Positions 51,879 through 61,899 of a stretch of 64,000 nucleotides of DNA are shown here, piece by piece. How positions within the stretch are numbered: position 1 is the stretch's first letter; each line of letters begins with the position of its first letter. The translations under genes were made by a program, and so were the position numbers. Under the pieces are notes generated by a model. It did no database searches and was not told the origin of the DNA. It saw only the letters and a program-made list of their open reading frames with translations. Source of the stretch: Dryas octopetala (taxonomy: Eukaryota; Streptophyta; Magnoliopsida; Rosales; Rosaceae); assembly GCA_963921425.1 (NCBI GenBank), contig OY992832.1:21116835-21180834 (forward strand). The letters run 5' to 3'.

Positions 51879-53034
51879 TAGGGGTGGGCACGGGATGGAG
51901 GGGGATGGGACTTACCTCATCCCGTTCCCATCTCATGATTTGAGTTCGGGATCGGTACGGGATGGGATGGGGGTTTTGGGATTATGGTACCATCTCGTCT
52001 CGTACCAAAGTGATTCGGTATGGGTTCGGTACCATCCCGATCCCATACAAAAAAATAATAAAAAATCAATTATTCAATTTTGAATCAAGATTCATCTTCA
52101 AATAATAACCTATAACCTATTTTTATTCAACTATGCAAATGGAACAGGAATTCAAGTAATAAACTGTTTTTATTCAAGATTGAAAATTCATCTTCAAGAC
52201 TTCAACAATTCAACAATTCAAAATTCAAATAAACAACAATACAGAGAAGAAACGCTGGGCGACGGCGACCTGCAGTGGTGCGATGCGAGGAGGAGAAACG
52301 CTGGCAGTGGTGCGACGCGCAGTGGTGCGACGCGAGGAGAAGAAGGCTGGCAGTGGTGCGATGCCCAGTGGTGCGATGCTACTCGATGACCAGAGGCTGT
52401 GTCGACGGCGACGGCGAGAGACTGCGACGGCTTCGTCTGAAGTGGGATGCGAGGGACTGAGGGAGAGTGGCTGCTGGGAGAGGGTTGGGCTGCGACGGAG
52501 AGTGGCCGCTAGGAGAAGTCTCTAAAGTCTGAGAGAGTGAGACTGTGAGAGTATTCGATTGAAAATTGAAATTCAGAATTGGGATTTGGGGATTTCTGAT
52601 TTAGAATTTTAGGGATTAGGCGAATTTGGTGATTAGGGATTACTGATAGTCTGATTCAGAATTTTCAATTTTAGGAATTATTGAATTAGGATTGTAGGCC
52701 ATTTGGGACTAATTGGAGTCATGGGCCATTGGGCCTCACGGGTGTGGGTTGGGTTTTTGGGTGAAAGACTGAAAGTTAAAAAATAAAATGGGTTTAGTGA
52801 TATTTGGGTCCATTAAATTATTAAATAATTAAATTTTTAATTAAATTTTAATTAATCGGTACGGGACGGGACCATCCCGGTATTGAACCTTCAGGACCGA
52901 TCCCATCCCGTTTGAGATTGGTACGGGACGGGATTGGTACGGGATTGAAAAAAAAAAACGGGATGGGACCAAATGATACGGAATGGCACGGAATGAGACG
53001 GTTTCGGTATTTTCGGTCCTAATGCCCACCCCTA
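51879..53034. mobile_element. hAT-type MITE, 1.2 kb
   Basis: Ends TAGGGGTGGGCACGGGATGG and, inverted, TAGGGGTGGGCATTAGGACC, with the perfect 8 bp duplication gaactaac (51871-51878, 53035-53042). Subterminal 'ggtacgggatggga' words occur at both ends. Between about 52270 and 52380 a 15 base unit 'cagtggtgcgacgcg' is repeated about six times. No transposase. Confidence 0.9.
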
Positions 53035-54801
53035 GAACTAACCAATCTGCAATGCCATTTTAGTAGTCAAAAGACTAGTACTCCCTACTTTCTCTTCTCT
53101 ACTTTTCTATTTTTTTTTTTTTTTTTTCCCAAGAACTCTCAATAATTTGCTTTGTATTTGTAGTCTTTATTCCTGACTAATATTCCATGGTCACTACACC
53201 ATTTATTACTTATGATCACTATTTTTTTTTTCTGTTAGCTATTGACACTACTACAAAAAATGTAATACACAACGGATAAAATCCGTTGTGTAAGTTACCA
53301 AAATACCGTCGTCTAATCGACCGACGTCTATTGAGGTACCAATAGACAACGGGTAATATCCGTTGTCTTGTAAACATTAACACAATGGTTTTAATTTAAA
53401 ACCGTTGTATATACACCCTCAAAAACTAATGATTTAGGAGATATCGTTGTTGTGTACTTATCTAGACATCGATTTTTATTTAAAGACCGTTGTGTACTAA
53501 TAGGAGAGACAACGGTTTCTATACCCTAAAGCATGTATTTTACAACTGTTTTAAGTATAACCACGAGGTGAAATAGCCATTAAGACAACTGTTTATGTAT
53601 AATAACCGTTGTATAAAATAACAATTTCAATTTGCTTTTGTTGTATATAATGCTTTGGTACATCGATTTCTATTGAAAACCGTTGTAGGACGACACTTTA
53701 AACAACGGTTATAACCATATAAACGTTGTACAAGATAATAATTTCAATTTGAGTTTGATGTATATAATGCTTTGGTACAATAGTTTCTGTTGAAAACCAT
53801 TGTAGAACGACACTTAGTACAACTGGTTTTAATCATATAACCATTGTGTAAGATAATAATTCCAATTTGATTTTGATGTATATAATGCTTTGGGACATTG
53901 ATTTTTATTGAAAACCAATGCAATACAGCGCTTAATTATAGTATACCAATGCACGCTCATGCTCAGAATTAAACCAAAAGATACTTCATAAATATATGTA
54001 AGATTACATGATAGGTTCCATAAGTGTGATCAGTTGTACAAAAAATACATTCAGTCAAACTAGCTTAAAAGAAAAGGCACAGAAAGAAAAAAAAAAAAAA
54101 AAACTAGCTTAACATAACACATTTACTTCCTTCCAACTTGACCCAAGTCACAAGCATATGCATCCATATCTGCCAGTTTCTTACTGTCAACTACAATCAA
54201 AACAAAGCTAATAGGATACCAATGCAATGCAAAGCAATAGGTAAGTCATATGCAAGCTCTAAATAAAAGAATTGAAAACACTATTATAATCCTTGATAAT
54301 TTTGTATATTTACACATCGATATCTTCTTGGGTATAAGTGTTGTCCTTTCTCTTCCCCATACCTTTTTAAGTAGCTGCCCCAACTCTAAAACTCTAAAAC
54401 TCTAAGAAAACTAACAAAGTCCCTGTAAAAGAGCACAAACACACACAAAATCACATTTAGATAAACTTTAGAGAAATTTCAAAAAGATACAAATATTCAC
54501 TTATTTGGTCAAGTAAGAAAGTTTTGAAAGAAGGAAAATCTACTAACTTTTTGTATCTTGACCAAATATTGTTGGGTCTATGCATTTTTTTCATTGTTGG
54601 GTTTCTCATTTGCAGATAAGTGAATATTAATTTTTATCTTTTTGAAATTTTTGTAAATAATCATCACTACAAAGTCTATGCACAAATCATGTTTGGTCCA
54701 TTTTTCTAGTGCCCAACTTATTATTTGAATAATCATGCAAGCTTTAAAATTTCATTCTGATCTAGCATTCAATCCCACAAGAAATTAGAATACAAAACTA
54801 A

Positions 54802-54970
54802 GCTTGAGGTCCAGACCTCACCCTTCAGGACCGGACCTCCAATAAGATTGGATTTAGAAATTTAGGTTTGAGGTCCGGACCTCACCCTTGAGAACCGGAC
54901 CTCCAGTAAGATTGGTGTTTGAGACCTAGGCTTGAGGTCCGGACCTCTCCTTTGAGGACCGGACCTCCAG
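54802..54970. repeat. 64 bp x 3 repeat with 14 bp palindromes
   Basis: Units start at about 54802, 54866 and 54930. Each has gaggtccggacctc, a perfect palindrome (one mismatch in unit 1), then a second 'ggaccggacctcc', then 'aataagattgg'. It lies inside the large CACTA element. Confidence 0.85.
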
Positions 54971-55899
54971 TGGCGAACTCAGTTTTCTGTCAATATGAAG
55001 CTGAGCAACCAAAACTAAACAAAAGGAAACAACATTTTGAACAACCAAAATACTGATTCAACTAAAACCAAATCAATAAACAAACCCAATATCAGTAAAC
55101 AAAATCAACAAAGATCAAGCAAAATAAATAAGCATATATCAGTAAACTCATATCAATAAACCCATATAATTTACAAAATCAATAAACAAACCTCATATCA
55201 GTAAAACCCAATCAAAAATGTTTTGAAGGTACATTGCCAATAAAATACAATCAGATCAAAAAGATATGATACAATAAATCAATTCATATTTACAAAAAAC
55301 TAGTTCCAAACATCAGAAAGTAATAGGATTATTTAAGCACCTTACCATCCACTCCAATTCTTAGTCCACATTTTAGGACTCTTTTGGGGTGAATTGATCA
55401 CAGTAAAATCCCTTAATGCAAGTGCTGATCTGTAAGTAGATACAACTCAAGAAATAAATAACAAATATTAACAATAGAAACTACGGTGAGCTAGCATAAG
55501 AATAGAAGCTTCAGTTTTTTGAGTGTAGAAGGCATAAAACTCATACCTCAAATAGCAACTATGATAGTTAATATATTCTTGCACCAATGGAGAAATAATG
55601 CCAGTTTAAAAAATCTTATATGGCTCTCTGAAGACCATATAACCAGGCATGCCATACACAAAAACTATCTATAACACAAAAACCAGCCATCAATATTCTA
55701 ATCTACCAATTTGCTACCATCAATCTAATCTAGCAATTAATTAAGCTTAGCTATCAATCTTGGCAGCACCCAAAAGAATCTAACAAAGTGATCAATGATA
55801 TATATATATATATATACCCCAAGCTAGTCTAGTTAAACACATGACCTACAAAATCAAGTTCAAAAATGTTGCACGTCAAAAATCCAGCTTCTACTCGAT

Positions 55900-56745
55900 C
55901 TACATATACTGCCCCACAAAATTTGCCCATTCAGCCCGGACTTCATTGATATCTTCTTGGGTATAAGTGTTGTCATTCCTTCGCTCCCACTGAAACAAGG
56001 CAAAAATGGAGTAGTAATTAAAAAGAAAATTCAACCCAAAATGAAGACATAATGAATCTAAGAAATGAATAAACAATATGCCCCTTAGGTAAAAAAGGCC
56101 AAGACAGCTCATGATATAAGTGCACAACTACATTAATTAAGAATCAAGCACATATACATAACCAGCAAAATGTCCTAAGCTAACTACACCCAAAACAGAA
56201 TCTCCCAATATATGGCCTAAAGAAATTGCACTAGACCACTCATAAATTTGTTATTAATAATATAAGTGCATAACTACATTAATTAAGAATCAAGCTGAAA
56301 TCAACCTCAAATTCACACAAGTGATCATCAAACAGGGGCCTAGCTATATAACATGTCCACTTCCACAAGTTTGAAAGAATCCACCCAGTATTCCCAATCT
56401 GCATGCACCCAAAACACTCTCCTAAGCTAATTTGTTTCCTTTTATTCCTTTACTACATTTCCAATTTTTCAGCCACAAAACAAATAAAAGAATTTCAACA
56501 TTTCCAAGTAAAAGACAATTTTCATATCACTGCTCAGAGTTCACATGACTAACATAATGTCAAGTTACTTATACTTCACTAATGCATACCTTAGTCACAA
56601 AAGCTAAGCTCTGGAGCAGGGGCTACAGCTGATGAAGAGCATGGCAATGTGCAACTGACTGCATCAGGTTTCCGTTTAGAATGTCCACTTGAACATATTA
56701 CATGTGAAGCTGGTGGTTGACAATTCGAACCACGTGTTCCCCTGA
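55900..56745 (-). pseudogene. Degenerate coding blocks of the large CACTA element
   Basis: The block at 55900-55990 reads QWERRNDNTYTQEDINEVRA and ends FVGQYM; a near copy at about 54310-54352 reads MGKRKDNTYTQEDIDV. The block at about 56590-56745 reads TRGSNCQPPASHVICSSGHS then KRKPDAVSC. Further open blocks at about 61840-61930 (GSLIRGSPPNGSSGRSIALP) and 62215-62290 (SGSVLPLPLDDYC) lie beyond the nested element. Together they may form the minus-strand gene of the outer element, perhaps a Ptta/En-Spm accessory transposase, split by the nested insertion. Identification is weak. Confidence 0.3.
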
Positions 56746-57483
56746 GCAACCACTACAACAAAAATGTCGATAGATATCAGTCGTGGACTGATATCTATTT
56801 GGGTAGTCGTCTGATATAGCGCGTCGTGATATCTAATGTTCACATTTTAGATATCAGTTTTAAACTGATATGTAAACATTGTTTATATATCATTTTTGAT
56901 ATTATTTCTGATATCTATAAAATTCGAATATCAATAATTCTGATCAATACATATCGTATTTGAGATAGAATATGATATAAAATCATGATATCAATATCAA
57001 GTTTGAGGTAGAATATGATTTAAAATCATGGTATCAATATCAGGTATATGATAAATTCTAATATATAATCTTGATATCAATATCAGATATGAAACTGGCC
57101 CTGATATCTAAATATTGTTTATATATCAAGTCTGAGAGAGAACCTGATATCAAAACAGTATAACATTTCAATTTTTAGACCAAAACTGATATTGTTTATT
57201 ATTTTAAGTTTAGAAAAAGAATTTGAAATGTATGATATATATCAGTTTTTTTTCACCTAAAAGGGATATCAATGAATTGAACATACAATTGTGGCTATAA
57301 TTTAAATATAAGGGCAAAATGAATATATAAACACTGAATCAAAATTACACATTCATTAGAATATAAAAATTGCATTGATAATTTCATAATAAAAATAAGT
57401 CAAGTATTACAAGCTACCAAACTATTAGAACTAAAATTAATGTTCAAAGAGTCATATACCAAAATTACTAAGCTACACATCAC

Positions 57484-57807
57484 CTACAAAGTATATATGA
57501 CTTGAATAATAAGGGGCTTGTCACTTGAAGGCTTCACTTTTCCTTGAGGCGTTGTTCGTGTCGATAAGCAAATGGAAGAGGAACCAGCAAGCCCAAACCT
57601 GATGAACAAGAAATACATTAAGAACATTTTGCAACATAAATGAAACAAAATAATTAGAGATTTTCAATATTCAAATTCTTGAAGCTGTTCAAGCACCAAA
57701 TTAAAAGAGGCATGAGACCAAACCTCTCTGCTCTAGCCTTTCTCTTCTGCTGATCCTCTAACGTTTTAGATGCTTCTGATCCATGAGATGTGGAAACAGT
57801 ACCAAAT
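57484..57807 (-). pseudogene. MOS11/SARNP-like gene fragment in CACTA
   Basis: Exons 57724-57807 and 57484-57598 join in phase. They read FGTVSTSHGSEASKTLEDQ, KRKARAERFGL and AGSSS, the repeated (K)RAERFG pattern of MOS11-type mRNA export proteins, then a short tail to a stop at 57484. The N-terminal part is missing. Carried in the same orientation as the other fragments. Confidence 0.65.
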
Positions 57808-58134
57808 CTGCAATAATTAAGATCCATGATTATCTCATTTTCAGAATCAACTGCACCACAAAAATTTATGAGCTGAAATAAAAAGAAAAGAAAAGCAACT
57901 TTAAACATATGGAAATAGGACATGCTGCACATGCACATACAAAAAAGTGCATTCTCATACCTTGTACAAAGCAGCAAGTTCATCCACCAACCTGAAACCA
58001 AGCGATGAATTAATTAATATAAAAGATAAAGGATTCCATGTTTAATGAAAGCCTGATTTTATACTAAAACTACATTTAAACCATAACTCACTACACCCAC
58101 CTACCCACCTACCCACCTACAAAGGGACACACAG

Positions 58135-58404
58135 AAGAATATCATTCTTCGCAAGGCTCTCAGCAACTAACTTGATACTTTTGATGATTGCAGTTTCACT
58201 CACAAAAAGCCTGCAAAAAACCAACATCTCAGCTAAAGAATATTATAATAAGAGGACCAGCAGCAAGAGAAGTGGGTTTAAAAAACAGAACCTACCATCA
58301 ACCAGACTTCCAGTGCTCTCTAACAGTTCAGGAGAGACAGGGAGTTCAGAAAGGGTGGCAGCAGTAACTCTCAGCCGTGAGAACTGTTCATGCTCCCAAG
58401 AAAC
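58135..58404 (-). pseudogene. Nicalin-like gene fragment in CACTA
   Basis: Exon 58296-58404 reads VSWEHEQFSRLRVTAATLSE then PELLESTGSLVD; a following block (about 58135-58211) reads LFVSETAIIKSIKLVAESLA. This resembles the segment of plant nicalin, an ER membrane protein of the aminopeptidase-like fold, after its catalytic-like domain. The phases of the two blocks no longer match (a stop arises on joining), so it cannot be translated as a unit. Confidence 0.5.
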
Positions 58405-58575
58405 CTACAGCAAGTAAAATGGTTTATCGCCCGGTATAAACAGTAGAATATAGGAGTGCACTGAAAGCACATCAAATTTATAGCAATGAAGGAATAGTAA
58501 CTAGGAAAAAAAAACCAAACAGAGATTAAAGAAAGGTACATCCTGATTGATTTACAAGCTCACAGAAAACACAAA

Positions 58576-58715
58576 CTAAGTAGCTTCCTGTTTAGTTGCA
58601 GCACCAAGAAGTTGAGAACAAACCAACAAACTGTCTACATAAGGTTTGACCTCAACATAGGCTGAACCAGTAAAATACAATAGAGGAGTTGTTTTTGTGG
58701 ATGATATATAAAGAT
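58576..58715 (-). pseudogene. Unidentified captured exon in CACTA
   Basis: After a 'ctggttcag' acceptor the minus strand reads YVEVKPYVDSLLVCSQLLGA then ATKQEAT and a stop. Composition is gene-like; I do not recognise the protein. Confidence 0.35.
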
Positions 58716-59755
58716 GAAAATAATGAAAATAGATTAAGCCACAATGAACCCCATGCATAACAGAATAATCAGTTTGATTATTCTAGTGCTGATATTTGGG
58801 TAAAAACTTCTTTTCTTATTTTATCAAGTTGTCACATTTTTCATAAAACTTTGTTATATGAATTGTGATATACTTTTATGGTATTGAGTTCTGATAAATT
58901 TCCCTGCCCAAGCCAGCAGTGAAAATGAGTGTGGACATCATAAGTTCCCTTGGTACACGATTTGCAATCAACCTAGCAACCAGGTTCACAAAAACAAGTA
59001 CATAGCCTAGACAAATCAATGCAAAATAATAGTTTTAATGTTCCAAAGAATAAAGTGGATAACAAAAAAAAAAAATTCATAGTTTGAGGCATTAAGTAAT
59101 GAACTTAACCATCAGAATTTAGAAACATTAGCTTCATATATTGCATTTTGGAATATAAAACATCCAGTCACATTACTGAACTTGTCACCACATCACAATT
59201 TAGAAAATAATGAACGCTGAATTATGCTATTTGATATTCAGTTCCAAAAATTAGAATTCATCAGCAGATAAATTCATTTCCAAATGAACAGAAATTTGTT
59301 TTGTATTTAGGTTCAGATAGTATGTTATTGAATAAAATATGAATAGCTAATTTTAAAGAGAAAATAACAAAATGCAATAAAGCATGGCCAAACAGATCTA
59401 TAAGACATACCATGGAGTAGTGCAGGCTAATACAGGATATGTATAATGCCTGTGAGTAGTATTGTTTGAGACCTTTGCATTTTCCTGAATCCTCCAAACA
59501 ATTTACGAATAACTGACAATGAAATTTTCAATTTCGCACTGATACAAAAGAAGAATAATTGATCATGAAATTTTCTGGAATAGAACGTACTGGGAACAAA
59601 CTTAAAATGAGATGTTTGTAAGATGACAAAGATGGTATATAGTATTAGAAACTAACAATCAAATATGGACTGGTATTGGAAACAAATATCATAAATGATA
59701 GGTAAGACTATATATCAAAATCAATGCAAATGTAGTGATAAAAGAGTATTATCAC

Positions 59756-59901
59756 CTCTCATCCATGGATTTTGTTTCTCTGCCTTTGGTGGATCTACTG
59801 TTAGCTGCCTTTTGTCAAATCTGGTCCATTCAAAATATCCAGTAAGTACATGGAGCATCAGTTGCCTCTCCACATGAAGCTCATGATGACCATGGTTTCT
59901 C
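59756..59901 (-). pseudogene. Unidentified captured exon in CACTA
   Basis: A 146 bp open block between a 'cttctag' acceptor and a GTGATA donor, reading RNHGHHELHVERQLMLHVLT, GYFEWTRFDKRQLTVDPPKA, then EKQNPWMR. Both splice sites look normal. I do not recognise the parent gene. Confidence 0.45.
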
Positions 59902-60325
59902 CTAGAAGAATGATATAACACAATAATTAGAACAGTAACTACACTAGAAAATAATTAAAGGTATATATTTTTTTTAGAGAAATTAAACATATAATCAACA
60001 AATGGGATTGCAAGATGTGAAATACCTAGAAAGTATTGGACCAGAAACAGATCATGTAACCTCCCCACTTTGCTATGCTACATCAGACCTAATAACATTT
60101 AAAGAAAATATCAAAGTTTAGGCCACTATAATTAAGCAACAATAAACTAACGATAACGGCAACCATAACTGCAACCACAACCAAGCTCAAAACAACCATA
60201 ACATAAATAATTACAAGTCATTGTTTTCACCTTTTAGTCGTTGAGGAGTCCTAGAATCGGGATTCAATAGCTGCAGGTTGAGATATTCATATTTCTCACT
60301 TCTTTCACTTTCAACCAATGTGTAC

Positions 60326-60336
<11 letters not shown>

Positions 60337-60380
<44 letters not shown>
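60337..60380. repeat. (GA)n microsatellite
   Basis: A run of about 20 GA units inside the nested CACTA element, preceded by (GT)n. A second (GA)n run is at about 61345-61377. Confidence 0.9.
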
Positions 60381-60384
<4 letters not shown>

Positions 60385-60559
60385 TCTGAAAGCACACAAA
60401 TCAAACCGTGAGCATTGCAAGCCTGCACAAAATTTAAACAAGTTGTTCATCACATTCTTGATCATATATTGATTATATATAAAAGTATCACAGTAATGAA
60501 AACAGAAAAGAAAAATTAACAAAAGCAAAATGAGATTGAAAAGAATGACCAAACAATAC

Positions 60560-60616
60560 CTCCATTTCCAATATCCATTGAGGGCAATTTGAACCATAAA
60601 TTCCAATCCCAGAGCC
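60560..60616 (-). pseudogene. Long-chain acyl-CoA synthetase exon fragment in CACTA
   Basis: A 57 bp exon with 'gtaatag' acceptor and GTATTG donor, reading GSGIGIYGSNCPQWILEME. GIYGSNCPQWI is the conserved sequence of plant LACS enzymes at that position. Too short to have activity. Confidence 0.65.
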
Positions 60617-60751
60617 CTATTACAAGATTATCAACAAAGCCATACAGAGAAATTAATAGACCAGTCTCAGTTGACCAAACAGAGGAACAATAATAAACAT
60701 AACCTCTCCTTTAGCAACTAAAAATTAAAATAAAAAAGGTTGGGGACTCAC

Positions 60752-60847
60752 TCTGATGGGTTGGGTGAGGTCAGGGAGTTGGAACCGGAGCTCGAATGTT
60801 GGGTGGGCTTCCTTGTCAAGCTTAAGCTTTTTGGGAAGCATGGCCAT
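60752..60847 (-). pseudogene. Unidentified captured first exon in CACTA
   Basis: Starts MAMLPKKLKLDKEAHPTFEL and continues RFQLPDLTQPIR to a GTGAGT donor, 32 codons. A start codon and a strong donor suggest a captured first exon that could give the chimeric transcript its ATG. Parent gene not recognised. Confidence 0.45.
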
Positions 60848-61341
60848 ATTGTTGTACACATCCCCAAAAACAAAACCCAAACAAAATCTTTGAAATCGAA
60901 ACCATATATAACATTAAAACCTAAACAAATCGAAGCCCTAACCTGATTCGAGGGAGCTGAGTATTCTTGTATGGCTTAGTGGCTTTTTGTGATGACTGAT
61001 GAGGAGATTTCAGAGGCGACCTAAGCTAACAGGCGAAAGTGAGAGGAACCTAATCGAAGAACTAACTTGATTCGAATCGCTGCCAAATGAAGACCATGGA
61101 TTGACCAGATCGACGAGGGGAACCCATTGCGGCCGGATTTCGGTCGCAACGCCGCCAGGATTAGGAGATCGTCGGAGAAGACCATCGAGTCTGTGTGGCT
61201 CGATTCGAGTTTCTGGCTTGGTTTCAGGGCGAGTGAAGTACAAGGAAAGAGAGAGGAGAAGGAATGGAAGAGACTGGTGGTCATCTCGCCGGTCACACTT
61301 GCCGGACAGCGAGAACCCGATCAGAGATAGATCGAGTTCGC

Positions 61342-61380
<39 letters not shown>

Positions 61381-61899
61381 TATGTGTGTGTGTGTTATGG
61401 GTCTGGGTTTGTGTTTGATCGAGCTTTGTGAGTGAGGGTTAGTGAATTAATTTGTGCAAGTGTTGGGAGTAGGACAAAAAAAATTTTAAGTGGGAAAAAG
61501 ATATTACATATCAGGTGTGCTCGGTGGTAGGACAAAAAAATTATAAGCGGTGTGTTAAGATATCAGTTGGCAGATTACATTGATATCTTTACAAAATTTT
61601 TATAAAAAGGGAAAACATTATATATCAGGTTAAAAAATCTGATGATTTCTAATAGAGTTTAGAAATCAGTCAAAAAATTATCTGATATTATAATTTTTAC
61701 AATATCAGTCGATTTCAAATATGATATAAATTAGGTGATATCTATTGACAATTTTGTTGTAGTGAACGAACATTCAGTATTTTTAGTGTTCATTACAATC
61801 ATAATCAGTGTAAAAACAAAAAATGGATAACCAAATACCATGAGGCTGCAGCTGGAAGAGCAATAGATCTACCAGAGCTTCCATTTGGAGGAGAACCTC

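Larger units (their letters stand above)
56751..61764. mobile_element. Nested CACTA element with captured gene fragments
   Basis: Starts CACTACAACAAAAATGTC, ends GACAATTTTGTTGTAGTG, and has the 3 bp duplication AAC on both sides (56748-56750, 61765-61767). About 450 bases at the left end and 280 at the right end are filled with 'gatatcag' and 'ctgatatc' subterminal repeats. No transposase is recognisable; instead the interior carries exon fragments of several unrelated plant genes, all on the minus strand, with preserved splice sites. Confidence 0.9.

Noticed and set aside
52180-52525. Three overlapping plus-strand frames
   Set aside because: They come from the 15 base 'cagtggtgcgacgcg' repeat inside a MITE with defined ends.
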